DNA of 64,000 nt. Origin: Adenophora triphylla var. japonica. Its lineage: Eukaryota; Streptophyta; Magnoliopsida; Asterales; Campanulaceae. How positions within the stretch are numbered: the stretch's first letter is position 1; every line of letters begins with the position of its first letter. The position numbers were made by a program, and so were the translations under genes. The notes under the pieces were generated by a model. It ran no database searches. It worked only from the letters and a program-made list of their open reading frames with translations, and was not told where the DNA came from. The stretch spans positions 62,001-126,000 of the forward strand of contig JAFEMH010002576.1 of the NCBI GenBank assembly GCA_022495995.1. The letters are read 5' to 3'. Of this stretch, positions 11,833 to 23,834 are shown in pieces.

Positions 11833-12089
11833 AAGATTTTTAGAATATGAGTATTAGGGATATATGGTAAGGTATTGGGGATATATTAGTAATTATAATC
11901 TTATATAACCTCAATTATATAGGTTTATTATAAGCGCATGATAGTTAGCGTAAATATTGTCGTGAAAATCTAAGGAAAGCGTGTTTTATCTAATGATTAG
12001 GAAAAACGTATTTTTAAATGCTCGGTGCATTTTTGTAAATAAGTGAAACTTCATTCACAATTAAATTCTTGTAAATTAGTGAAACTTCG

Positions 12090-12480
12090 TACGCACAGGG
12101 TCCATGACCAACAAAACTTCTGAATATCAAGCTCAAAAGTTTTTTGGATAACAATATTAAATCCTTTTATATATGAATTAACAAGCATATTTGAATAAGG
12201 TAATGACCTACAAACCCTCTGAATATCAAGTTCAAAAGATTTTAGATAACAATATTAAAGTCTTTTAGATATAAATTAACAAGCATATTTGAACATGACC
12301 ATGACCAACAAACCTTCTGAATATCAACATTAAAGGCTTCTAGATATTAATATTGAAGCCTTCTGGGTATAAATCAAAAGACATATTTAAACAAGGTCAT
12401 GGCAAACAAACCTCTAGATATCAATGTTAAAGGTTTCTGTATATCCATATCATTTGAGATTATTATCCAAAATCTTTAAA
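12090..12480. repeat. Tandem repeat, about 100-bp unit, four degenerate copies
   Basis: The phrases ACCAACAAA, TTCTGAATATCAA, TAACAATATTAAA and AAGCATATTTGAA recur in the same order at intervals of roughly 95-105 bp. A further partial copy lies after the SINE at about 12700-12770, so the SINE entered the array. Confidence 0.65.
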
Positions 12481-12521
12481 AACGATATCCAGAAGATTTG
12501 TAAACAAGTGTAACTTAACCT

Positions 12522-12684
12522 TGCATATGGGGATTTGGCCTGCTGGCTAGAGCTCATGACTTTCAACCTGGAGGTCATGGGTTCGATTCCCCCAGAAGTT
12601 AGAGGGAATGCTTTCTCTCCCTACGATTTATCTCCTGAGCGCTTCTGTGCGTGCATGTGTGTGTGTGTGTGAGTAGTGAAAAAA
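12522..12684 (+). mobile_element. tRNA-derived SINE
   Basis: The head contains an A-box-like GGCTAGAGCTCATG and a perfect B box GGGTTCGATTCC. A (TG)n stretch and a short A run form the tail. The element is flanked by the 16-bp direct duplication AAGTGTAACTTAACCT at 12506-12521 and 12685-12700. Head, tail and duplication together mark a target-primed retroposon rather than a working tRNA gene. Confidence 0.85.
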
Positions 12685-12700
12685 AAGTGTAACTTAACCT

Positions 12701-13249
12701 CTATATATCAATTTTAAAGGTTTCTGAATATTCAAAACCTTTAACATTGATATACAGAAGGTTTGTTGGATAAGGAATTACGAGGCCTTACAGAAGTCAC
12801 CAGGCTTCGCCCTTTGATAAGGGATTGAAAAAAAAACTCAATATACGTCATTTAGGCCCTCAAATAGGTCTTTGAAGTTTTTATAAATGAAGTATTAAAA
12901 AGATGGCCAGCGATAGTGTTTGAGATAACCATATGTGGTGTTATAGAGGTCCAGTTCATGTGTTAAAAAGTTTCAGAGTGTTGAAAAATTCTGATTATTT
13001 ACAAAAATGTCACCGCACATTTTTTAAAAAGTTTGAGTAATTTACAAAAATATCACCATACATTTAAAACACATTTTCTTAATCAACAAAAAAACAAAAC
13101 ACGTTTTTCACAAACGTCACTCAATTTTGTCAAAATATAGTAACATGAATCAATTTTGGAACCATGACCCTATATAATACTTCATTCATCCGATTACAAA
13201 CTATGAAGAATACCCACTTTAGGTCTAATAAATTCCTGATCTTCTAGCA
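12701..13249. other. Non-coding stretch
   Basis: Holds the end of the 100-bp tandem array (to about 12770) and then AT-rich sequence with two copies of a CAAAAATRTCACC phrase. No gene or transposon end is visible. Confidence 0.5.
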
Positions 13250-14510
13250 TTGTAGCATGACTTTATTTATGCTACCAATAGAAACGGGTATACAACGGTG
13301 GTCCGACTCAAGGATGATGGAGGTCAGATATCTGGCTTAGCTCGGTATTCTTAACCTGAGAATAAGAGAGAAAATCGTTGGCTCAAAGCCGAGGGGTCCC
13401 CGACGATGAGATTACGGCGTGAGGATAAGAACACAGTGATGGAGATGAAGCTATGAAGTATGGAAATTGGACTGAGTTTAAGTGACTTACCTTCTGCCTT
13501 GAGGGAAAAGTCATATTTATATGAGGGAGAGGTTTGGATTATTATCAATATCAAGAGGACACGTGTTCATTCCTCAATGGCGGAGAGTCCTTTTGGTTGG
13601 GAGAGTAGGGGGCAAATCTCTGTTGGGACATCGATTATGGGAGTCTTCTCTCTGCCATGCAGAGGGAGTCGAGTTGTTAACGGAGATCTCTGTCGGAGGG
13701 ACAACTAGGATGATCGTCATACTCGTAGGGGGACAATTCTAGGCTACTTGGGGTTATTACACGTGGAGGGGTTGTAGACATCTGTATGTAGAAGGGAATA
13801 ATCGTCCAAGTCAATTGTGGGAGGATCATGAGAGTAGTTAGGTGGGAGAAGGAAAACGCATAGACTAAGGCGATACGAGGAGAAAACGTCTTGGGCGATG
13901 TGATTTATACTGGGACGAGAATTAGGCGATATGCCCCCTTTTATCAAGGGAGGAAAGCGCATGAAGATGAGGAGACCGCCGTTGGCGGTTTGAGAGGGGA
14001 AGGACGAGCGTGGGTGACGGTGTGAAGGGAAGAATGATATGAGAAGGAATTTATGAGGAAAGGATGAATTTGATAAAGGGAGAAAGTGATATTCGAATAG
14101 GGGGAGACCGCACGGGCCAAAGGAAAAGACAAAGGGATGAGGAATGAAAGAATTTGGGTAAGGTGATAAGAGGCTTAGGGGGAAACCACACATAGGCGAT
14201 TTGGGGGATCTGCCTATGCGGTTTGAGGGGAGAGGGTTAAATGTGGTGGTGGTGTGAAAGAAAGAGTATGGCGAGAAGGAATTCATAAGAAAGGGTGCAG
14301 TTTGGGGAGAGGCCGCATAGGCGGTTTGGAGAACACCGCTCTTAGGCGGTTTGGCTTGCTATTCGTGTCTCGATCCGATTTTCTTGGGATTTCTCCGGTT
14401 TGATATTGAGCTCAAGGCTTTGGCTCATCATTTATCAGTTTATTGTGACCCTTCGTTAAAGTGATGCAACACATAGCTAGTTGCATCATTTGCTTGTGCC
14501 TTTAGGACCT
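13250..14510 (-). other. GC-richer repetitive block, possibly an LTR fragment in reverse orientation
   Basis: The block differs in composition from its AT-rich flanks. Read on the - strand it has a TATA-like CATATAAATATGAC near 13520. It also has several short hairpins built from GGCGGT/ACCGCC (ACCGCCGTTGGCGGT near 13976, GCCGCATAGGCGGT near 14320, ACCGCTCTTAGGCGGT near 14335). No matching ends or target duplication could be found. A 180-codon open frame here resembles no protein I know. Confidence 0.3.
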
Positions 14511-14546
14511 TCGGGTACAAATATTAAAATGATCATTTAATATCTA

Positions 14547-14704
14547 CTCTCCCTTTTCCAAAATTTTATACCGCTGCCTAATAAAATTAACCTTTTTAGT
14601 TTGATTATATAGGGTTATTAAAAATCGATTATAAGTAAACTTAGAACGTTAAACTGAGACAAAATAAAAAAAAAAGTAAAAATCTTAAATCGAGACGGAG
14701 GGAG
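14547..14704. mobile_element. Short Stowaway-like MITE
   Basis: Left end CTCTCCCTTTTCCAAAATTT follows TA; right end GAGACGGAGGGAG precedes TA. It is only about 158 bp, shorter than its relatives. Confidence 0.6.
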
Positions 14705-15540
14705 TAACTCACTTTCAAGAGACATTTAAAAAAAATATAAAATTTAAATATTTTCATTGGTATAAATACATAAAAAATCTTAATGATGTATATAATAGCA
14801 GAGTACAATGCTCAGTGCTCGTGCTGTCACGTGGAATTATGACGTGAAAGTTCATGTGACGTCTTTCCATAAGTTAAAGCAAGGAGACTCATTTATTGAC
14901 ATAATTGTAATATTAATAGTTAATTTTAAATTAAATTAAAAAAATCAATATTGTTTAGGAGTTAATTGAAAATCAAATTTTCAAGAAAAAAAAATTAATT
15001 TCAATCAAGTCGTGGAGCATTAGTGTAGTAGCAAATTAGGGGTGAGCGTGGTACGAGTTGGTTCAGGATTGGGATAATACCGGAACTGAACCGTATATCT
15101 TCGCTTCTTAAATTTCATACCATAATAATTCGGTCTCAAATGGTTCGGGTTTATTGATTTTTGGTTTTGGGATTGATCGTTTCGATAATTATTTTGGTCC
15201 CTAGCCAACCGTACCCTCACTTGAGCTAACAAGTCTATTTTTTTTTATCAAGTCATACCACAACAATTCATATTTTTTAATGCTTTATTAAAAATATATA
15301 CATCAACAAATATATTTAATAGTGATACAATTATACTCGACTTTCTACATTTCTTCACAACTTAATCATATTATATAAATCAATTATGTCAAAAAGCATA
15401 CCTATACAATGAAAAGAGAAAACTAAATTGATTGAAAAAAAGAGAGAGGAAAAGCTAGACTTACCCCTTCATATTGGAGTCGGGGCGAAGGAGAAGGAGA
15501 AAGACAAAGTTGAAGTAGGACTCAATATATACATATATGA
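14705..15540. other. Non-coding stretch before the Mutator-like element
   Basis: AT-rich, with a GGTTCAGGATTGGGATAATA-type segment near 15060 that resembles degenerate repeats common in plant intergenic DNA. No gene is supported. Confidence 0.4.
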
Positions 15541-15829
15541 GGGTGCTCAAATGAGAACATATTTAAAATGAGAAACACGAGAATCTATCACAACCATTGG
15601 ATTAAGATAAATTAATGTTTTAGATTAGATGTCATCTTATAAAAAAATGGTGGCATTTGTTTTTACAGTTTTTGTGAAAGTCAGGAAGTAGAATGTTATC
15701 TGACTGTCATTTTTCAAAACCTGTAACGTAATCGTCCAAATTTCCTCAAAATTCAAAAATTAAATATCTTAATATCTATAAGTCGATTTTTTTAGAAACC
15801 TATTTTTCTCGTCTCGACGATACGAATCA

Positions 15830-17318
15830 TGTAGGTGTTAGTGCCCTAGGCCTATAGAGATAGACCTATTTATAATGTAATTATTCATTTATATATAAGA
15901 GATTATTATCCTTGATTATTATATGTGTTTGCATGTTTAATTTAATAATCGTGTCCCTAGTACTTAGAAGCACTAGTATGAAGTCTGATGGATAATCATG
16001 TGATGATTATATGCATGGAGATGTACATTAGATTCATGGGTACTTGTTAGAGAACAAGGTACTGGACTTGACCCATTATGAGATTTGTGTCATGGTCGTA
16101 TGTCATAAATAAATCTCATATAGTTATATCATTGATATCCTTTGACCTGAGATTATCATCGTCTTCCACTCGATGAATATCATGTTTGATATAGTTTAAC
16201 GTTGTCTTTAACCGGATAACAATAAGGGCTATTATTGGCATGATATGATTCTTGTTGGGAAGAATGATAAGTCAAGATGGAAATCTGTCCCTCGTAAAGA
16301 GAGATGTTTGCTAGGCCACTCGTAAGTAAGATTGATGTAGTGCATGGCCATGCCCGAATGAATTAATGTGATTAATATCATTCGATTAATCAATTTACTT
16401 AGTAACGAGAAAGAATTGAACAATATGAGTTGACGTGGACCATGACTCATGTTCAATATAACATCGTGTGACTAAGGGATTGTGATATATTCTATGTAGG
16501 AAAATTGAACTTGATATTATATTATTTGGGTAGGCATGATGGCTTGCTAGAGTCCGCTCATGTCTTATGAGGATCAATGTGATCGAACTCATTGCCAACT
16601 TAATATAGTCCTATGGGGTCACACGCATCGAACGAATTGTCAAAAATGAAGAATATGGAGTTTTTGTTCTCAGGGGACGACTCATCCCCAGGCCTGAACT
16701 AACTATTCCCTTGGCCTGGGACGGATGATTCAGAGGAAGAGTCCTGAGGGACGACTCGTGCCCATAGGGACGACTCGTGCCCTGAGCCAGAACCAACTAT
16801 TCCCCTTAAAGGGGACGCCAGTATCAGAACATTGTGGGAAGGGGACGACTCGTGCCCTGGGGGACGAGTCGTCCCGTCGGCGCTGGACTGATACGTAATT
16901 AACTTAAAATTAGGGTTTTCGCGAGGGGAAAAGTTTTATAACGTATAAATACAAACTCCTGGTTGCCCTAGCAGATATACTCACGTTTTGGGTTTAGAGA
17001 AACACAAAAGAGAGTGATTTCAAATGTGAATTGAGAATCGAAACACCATTCAATTCCATATTCTTCATCGATTGAAAGGAGTTTCAATCAAAGGATCTAG
17101 CAATCCACCTAGAATTGTTCTAGGGTTCGTTCAACGCGTGGATACACATAGAGGATCTTCGCCAATCAAGATCTAACGTTCGTGATTTAAGAATCGTTCA
17201 TCGAAGATTTGCTAGTTCTTCAATCTGGAGTTGGAACGCGTTTATCAACGACAAAAGCACACAAGGTTAGTAATTCTAAATCATTCTTCTTAATTAATCA
17301 TCTAGAACGGATCCTAGG
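15830..17318 (+). repeat. Left LTR of the copia element, first part
   Basis: Matches the right LTR from 29825 on. A TATA box (TATAAATA) is at 16944-16951. Five palindromic GACGACTCGTC-type motifs lie 70-270 bp upstream of it. The LTR stops at TCCTAGG, where the gypsy element entered. Confidence 0.93.
16673..16875. repeat. Cluster of GGGACGACTCGTCCC palindromic motifs in the left copia LTR
   Basis: Five copies at 16673-16689, 16748-16763, 16767-16782, 16841-16857 and 16861-16875, most reading GGGACGACTCGTGCCC. The cluster ends about 70 bp before the TATA box, so it may be a promoter-proximal control region. That role is inference. Confidence 0.8.
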
Positions 17319-18362
17319 TGTAGACACCCCATTCTGAACCAATAAATCATGATTACACTACTCTTAGTCTCTCTTTTATGTTTTGATGAAAGCGTATCAG
17401 TTTCGTCATGTTTCGTTAAGTTTCTAACTAACCTCGTTAGTTTTGGACCTAACTGACTAACGGAATAAACTGAAGAGGACAAAATAGTCATCAGACTAGA
17501 TATCTCGCACGAGATATCATATCTCGCGCGAGATATCCCCTCGACAGGATGTGCAGAAATCACTCTCCTTCTCCGTTTCAACCTCCTTTCTTGATAAACC
17601 TCATCTAATCCGGTTCTCCAATCAAATTTGAGTTCTGGAAGTTTTCTAGGAGTGTTTTACCTCTCCACCTCTACCTCTTAAACCCCTATAAATACTTGGT
17701 GACTTCCACTGTTTCAGGGGTCCAGATTTCCACACAACACACACAATTTGTTGATTTCTCTCCACGAAAGATTCCTTCAAATCACTCACAAAACCTCCCT
17801 AAAATCACCTAAAGTTTGTTTATCAACCTTGTTGATCAACAAACATCCAAACCCGAATCAAGGATTGAGGCGAAGCTCTGTCCGCATCAAGATTTGACTC
17901 TCATTGAGTCGAAACTCTGCCCAAATCACTTCTCGATCGAGAAAACATCTTAGAACCACGTTCTAAATCAAATCCTCCCTAAACTAGGTAAACTCCTATA
18001 CTTTTACTCTTTTCTTCTTAATCTCTCTCTATTGGCTTTTAGAGTGGTGTAATCACATCAAAAGGATTAGCCTAGAGTCCCTTCAATCGATAAAGGCGAT
18101 CTCTAAGCGTACAATCCGACATTCCTAATCAAGAAATTGATTAGGGTTTTCTTGTTCTTTATTTAATTAGTAATTAAAAAGATTGATAATACTCAATTGG
18201 CAAGACCGATCTCCGGATTGGGTGGAATGGATGCTCCTCGACCTACCCATTCGATAACTTAACCCCGAACCCTCAAATCTCTTTTTAAGATTTTTCTTAT
18301 TGTTTTCCTAAATAAATAATAAGTGGCGACTCTGTTATTCGAAAAATTCACGCATCGCTACA
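17319..18362 (+). repeat. Left LTR of the gag-only gypsy element
   Basis: 1,044 bp, TG...CA ends. TATA box TATAAATA at 17687-17694. Two palindromes of the TCTCGCGCGAGA type lie about 150-185 bp upstream of it (17501-17516 and 17519-17536). Confidence 0.93.
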
Positions 18363-18363
18363 G

Positions 18364-18381
18364 TGGCGACTCCGCTGGGGA
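18364..18381 (+). other. Primer-binding site of the gag-only gypsy element
   Basis: TGGCGACTCCGCTGGGGA begins one base after the LTR. TGG at the start is the complement of a tRNA 3' CCA end. The sequence resembles the Arg-tRNA type primer site known from some gypsy elements; the tRNA assignment is from memory and uncertain. Confidence 0.7.
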
Positions 18382-19892
18382 TAATTAATTAAGAGGGTTA
18401 GACTTGCGTTACAATTGATTATTATCAATCTTTTTATTTTTCTGTAAAAATTCTGATTTTTCTGGATTTTTTTGAATTTTTCGGCACTGTTTTAAAAAAA
18501 AAAAACTGTTCAAATACTTATCCCGCGCGAGAAATACTAATCTCGCGCGAGATTAGTATACGGTTGAAAAAAACAAAAGTCCTTCCCTGTTTGGCGGCGT
18601 AGGCATGGAAAAAAAAATGATTACTTTAGGTCATTTGACTTTTCAAAGGACCAATCATTAAAAAAAAAAAAGGGGGGGTTAAACCTGGATGTTCCCTTTC
18701 ACCTCACAGTTCGAATAAAAAAAAGGGGGGGGTATACTTGTTTGACTTTTCTTTTGACCATAATAATAAAAGCTGACCCCATTAAAAAAAAAATATTTCA
18801 AAAAATAAAAAAAAAGAAGCCAAAACAGTTTCGAAATTTTCAAAATAAAATCCAGAAATTTTAAAATAAATTAGTATTATTATTTTGCTTGTGCTAACTT
18901 TGCAGGGTAGAATAATTTTAATTACTCGAACTATATACCTGCGTGTGATTGGTTATTTAATTTAAAGTCCGGTCCATGGAGGATTCGGGAGTTGTAATTT
19001 AAATTAATTTATCTCTCGCTCTCTATCTCTTTAAGTGGAACTACGATGGCCTGAGTCTTCCTTATTTGAGAGAAACGTAGGCAACCACTTGGTGCGGCCA
19101 CTATCTGTTTTTCTTTTGTTTTTTCAAAAAAAAAAAATCTCTATTTTACTCTATCACCTAGATTGACTATCACACACGCGCACTCATATATAACTGTCAT
19201 TGCACTACATACCCTTTATAAACCCGGGACCCACACTAAGGACGGATGACGGTAACCACCTAGTCGCCGGTCTCTCCGAAGTTGGATCATCCCACTCCGC
19301 GTGTTCAATCCATCTATATTGTCATATCGCGGGGAGCCTAGCCTTCCAGCCCTGCATCGCCACATATCATGTAGATTGACTTTTTAAGACACTCCTTGAC
19401 ACCGTTGGTTTGATCTTGGAGTCCTTGTAATCCCTTGTCAAGATCGTTTTGTGCAATAATCCACGGAAAAGAAATCAATAAATTATCGCTTCGGAATTGT
19501 CCCTTCGGAAACGTCCCTACGGTTGTCCCTTCGGATTTGCCCCTAAAAAGAGAAAATTTTCTCATCAAAATTATTGCACAAAACTTGATGTTACTTTGGA
19601 TTACTCCGACCCCTAGGTCCCTAGGTTTGGTTCTTGAACTTTAGAAACCCTCAAAACGGATTTTCCGTCCGACCAAAATTAGGATTAAAATCAGAAAATT
19701 GTGACTTTCCGTGGTGAAGTCTCGCGCGAGACTACTTGTCTCGTACGAGATAAGTGTTCGGTCTTTTCGTGATTTGGCCAAAACCTTCAAACCTTCAAGC
19801 CTTCATTCACCCTATTCAGCTGACTTGTTGGGACTCGATCATGGTTTAACACGGTTGCTACACGTCTAGGTTTTTCGCCAAAGCTCGACACG
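18382..19892 (+). other. Untranslated leader of the gag-only gypsy element
   Basis: About 1.5 kb between primer site and gag start. It contains several A- and G-runs. Four more palindromes of the TCTCGCGCGAGA type occur at 18521-18532, 18541-18552, 19720-19731 and 19739-19750. No open frame of note. Confidence 0.7.
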
Positions 19893-21258
19893 ATGTCTGC
19901 TTCTCCTTCTAACACCGAGGCCGATTTCAATGATGCTAAGGTCCAACTCATCGAAGCCATGACTAGGTTGGATGAACAAAGTAAGCAAATTGATGAGCAA
20001 AACGCCCAAATGGTCGCCCTCATGAAAGAACTCAACGATTTGAAAGTCAAGAAAGGAAGAAAGCAAAAGCAGAAAGTGGAATCCTCCTCCGATGAAGAGG
20101 AATCCTACACCAAAGTGAATAAAAAAACCAAGAAGTCAAGCAAGAAAAAGGAAGAATCCGATTCATCCTCTTCCTCATCATCCTCCGATGACGAAGGACA
20201 TACCTCCAAGGGCACTAAAACCAAGAAAGAAGGCAGTGGTGAAACTACTAAACTTGGTGACCATGTTACTAAGAACTACCTCGAGAAGAAGCTTGCGACT
20301 CTTGACACTTCCAAGGGGTCATTCGTTCCATTTGATCCCGATGCTCTTCAACAATCCATCACCAAGTTTCCTCGCAAGTACAAGACACCCGATATTGCCA
20401 AGTTCAATGGTACTACCTGTCCTCGAGCTCATGTTGAGACCTACACTTGGGCCATGCTTCCAATGGGCGTTGATAACACAATCTTGGCCCAATGTTTTCC
20501 TCAAACTTTAGAAGGTGCTGCAAGGGATTGGTACATATATCTTCCTACGACTACAAGGCTTGATTGGTCATCCGCATGTTTGGTCTTCCAAAGGCAGTTT
20601 GAAGACAACTCCACTTACCGCCCTACTAGGAGGGATCTTGAACAAACCAAGCAACATGCAAATGAGTCCTTTGCTGAATTTGCTAGAAGATGGAGACTCA
20701 AACTTACTGAAATTGTCGAAAGGCCTACTCTTAAAGAGCAAATCCACATCTTCCTTCAATGCCTTCGTGATGAATTTCAAGAGAAGCTCGCCGGTAACTA
20801 CTTTCCTAGTTTCAATGAACTCCTCGAGTCCGGAATTAGGGTTGACGACTTCCTAAAAAGCAAAAAGAAGGAAAGTACTTTCCGCTACAACAAGCCCACC
20901 ACAAGTAAGGATGCTTCAGTCAACGCTATTGCACTCAGCCGCCCCAACACCGAAAAGTATTCTGCTGTCCCTCCTCCCGAAAAGAAAAAGAGGCACTACG
21001 ACAAAATCGAAGGAATCACTCAAGAAGAACTCTTCGATGTGCTTGTCCAGAATGAAAAAATCAAACCAAGGGAAGGTGGTCCTCCGAAGGATATGGGTCC
21101 GAATCATGCTCATCACTTATTCTCGCAAGTACCACAACTTCACCGGCCATGACACCAACTCCCGCCACCACTTGAAGGACATCATACAAGACCTCTTTAA
21201 TAATGGAGATCTAGAACGTCCCAACGTCATCACCAATCCTCTCCCTCGCAATCCATGA
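19893..21258 (+). pseudogene. gag: Gypsy gag, one frameshift near the C-terminus
   Basis: ATG at 19893 opens a 419-codon frame to 21152. Residues 1-55 are predicted coiled coil with heptad-like Leu/Ile spacing, and residues 50-115 are Lys/Ser/Glu-rich. From about 160 to 330 it matches the retrotransposon gag (capsid) domain, with landmarks KFNGTTCPRAHVETY, GAARDWY, FQRQF and NESFAEFARRW. Capsid assembly and RNA packaging is the family role. Near 21115 the frame shifts. The family's His/Cys-type motif continues in another frame to 21258 (YHNFTGHDT, then LKDIIQDLF), and its cysteines are missing. Whether the shortened protein still packages RNA is unknown. No pol follows. Confidence 0.85.
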
Positions 21259-23834
21259 AGAAGATGAAGCTCCAAGAAGAAATCTACACTTACCACTTTG
21301 GGGCTACCACTATCCTCTCCCTTTCTCCTTTGATAGAAGTAGATTAGGTTTTAAATTTCCAAGTATGAACTCGAAGAGTCGTTCTGTCTTTCTAGTACTC
21401 CTCACCTCCTCTAGTTTGTGTCTTCTAAACTATCGAGTCTGTTCTTAAATTTCTTAATAAATTAAAGTAATTTCTTTTCCTAAACACTTTCCCTAAAGTT
21501 GTTCTACCTCATGAATATCATTCAACTCATGCAAAATAATGGACCTTCCATTCCCTAAATCATCGCAAAAATAGAAACTTCTAAGTGACTTTAAAAAGCA
21601 AGTTATCATTAGGAGGCTTAAGGGTTAAACATTACCCCTACTGAAAGTTAGAGACCAACAAGCGAAGAAAGTCAAAGGTGCTGCTGTCAACATTCATCCA
21701 AAGAAAAGTGGGGCTACTCAACTCAAGGCTTTGAGAGTAAAAAAAAAAAAAAAAAGCTCGCTAGGACGAAACTCCTCAATTCGTCCTAGGCAAAAATAGA
21801 GCATCGAAAAAAAAAAAAAAAAAAAACCCTCAAGCCTTCATCGCCCCACAACAAGGATGGAATTTCAACAAAGGCAAGAAGGACTCTCCCACAAAGAAGA
21901 GGAGTCAAGTGATACCAACAAAAGAAAAGAGGATTCCTCAAAATCCTCCTACATCAAGTGAAGAAGACTTTCAGTATCAAGGAAAATGTTTACCATTAAG
22001 TCATACTAATGATTGGCTTTCTCCTCAATCTTGTTTAGAAATTTCTAGATGAAGCAAGGTCCATTAAAAGTAGAACAACTTTTCTAGACCTTTGAGCCAT
22101 GTAGCGTTCTTTGTTGAGTCTAGGGGCTTCCTGTTAGCCACTCTCATACACAGCTCTTGAAATCCAAGCATCAAAGCGGGGCTTCCCATCCTTTCCTCCC
22201 CAGTCAACCTCTATTTCAACTCTTCAAAACAATCAAATCTACATTAGGGGCTTTCCTCTTTGCTTCTCACTCTCATCATTAGAGAATACACTTCTCCAAA
22301 AAGTCAATGCTTGGATCACCTTCCAATGAATAGAGTCCGTCTCTCCTAAACTAGCTTGAGATCTCATTTCTCTCCTCAATAAGATTTTCTCTCTCTGAGT
22401 TCTCTTCGAGTTACATACTATTCAAAAAGAAATGAAAAAAAAAGACGCAAAAGAGATGCCCGCTAGATTGAAAACCCGAAAGGGCGGTCTAGGCAAAAAT
22501 CAGGGTGCGCATTAAGAAAAAAAAATCAAAGGACAAAGGGAGAGTATTCTTCAGCCTTCTTCATCGAGCGTCATTCGATCTTCTTCAAATCAAATCAACA
22601 AGGAGAGTCTTCTTCGATCACCTTCAAATCAAAGAGAGCAGCTTCACAAGCCTGTTCACAAAGTCATCTACCACTTGCAAACAACTTGGGGCTTGAGACA
22701 CCAAAGGGCCTTGGACATAAAGCCATTACGACAGTCGACAGATTTGTAGTCGTTTGCCTCCTAGAGACACGACTCAAAGGAGAAGTAAGAATGAAAATTC
22801 TCAACAGACCTAGATGTGTTCACACAAGGATACTCATCGAATGAAATTCTACAACAATACAGCCTCGCTGACTAGCAACAGATTCTGTAAAACCTGATTT
22901 GGTCCTAACTTGTCAAACACAAGTTCACTCATACAGTTCACCCATCTCAAATACAAATCCATACAAATGTCCCTACATTTCCATATACCATATACTCATA
23001 CATAAACTCACCACCAAAATGACCGACCGACCATTTACACGAACAGACGTGAGCACCACCACGTAAGTCCAGTTAAACAACTAAAATCTGAAAAAAAATC
23101 TACTTGAAATCTTTATGTGCTGACAGGTACGGAAAGGTAAGAATCATCCGGGTCTATCCAAGATCCGCATGCATATATCCTTGCATTACAGGGGCCGACA
23201 GAACCTCCATCTCAACCGACAACTTCAAGTCTGTGACCTCGGCAACAACTTCAAAGTCTGTGATGGCAGCAAAACTTCAAGTCTGTGACGGCAGCAAACT
23301 TCAAGTCCGTGACCTCGGCAACACCAACAAAGTCTGTGACGGCAGCAACTTCAAGTCCGTGACCTCGGCAACACCAGCAAAGTCTGTGACGGCAGCAACT
23401 TCAAGTCCGTGATCTCGGCGACAACTTCAAAGTCTGTGACGGCAGCAACTTCAAGTCCGTGACCTCGGCGACAACTTCAAAGTCGCGCGTGACGGCAAAC
23501 TTCAAGTCCGCGACCTCGACAACAACAACGTCAAGTAACCTCGGGCGGCGCACTTCAACAACTTCATCAACAAACAGTATCTTCGATTGGGTCAGGTCCT
23601 TGATTCCTCAGTATGATTTTACCTTTTCAAAAAAAATCCCTCTTCGATTTTCAAAAATGCTTTTCAAAATACCTAAAATAGCCTTTTTAGTGTTTTGAAG
23701 TCGAACTACGTTTGGTCTGATTCTCTCTTAGAGATACGTAGGCAGCCGTGCGGCACGACCATCCCAATGTTCAGAATGATGTCTTTTCTATCGATGACAC
23801 TTCTTCTTTCATAAGACACATCGCCGAGGGGCTC
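21259..23834 (+). other. Non-coding 3' part of the gag-only gypsy element
   Basis: No pol domain in any frame. It contains an inverted pair CTAGGACGAA/TTCGTCCTAG at 21762-21791 between poly(A) runs and the tandem repeat at 23222-23540. It ends in the purine tract CCGAGGGGCTC at 23824-23834, the likely plus-strand primer. Confidence 0.75.
23222..23540 (+). repeat. Tandem repeat in the gag-only gypsy element, about 55-bp unit
   Basis: Units alternate the phrases AACTTCAAGTCCGTGACCTC and AAAGTCTGTGACGGCAGC about six times. The region is translatable as Ser/Thr-rich sequence in one frame, but without a start or known protein it is better read as a non-coding array. Confidence 0.8.

Noticed and set aside
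12535..12605. Apparent tRNA gene (A and B boxes)
   Set aside because: It sits inside a unit with an A-rich tail and a 16-bp target duplication and does not fold as a full cloverleaf. Called a SINE.
13744..14286. 180-codon open frame on the - strand
   Set aside because: Pro/Ser/Phe-rich without any recognisable motif, in a repetitive block. Open by composition.
23104..23698. Ser/Thr-rich open frames in the gypsy 3' region
   Set aside because: Produced by the tandem repeat; no start context or conserved protein.
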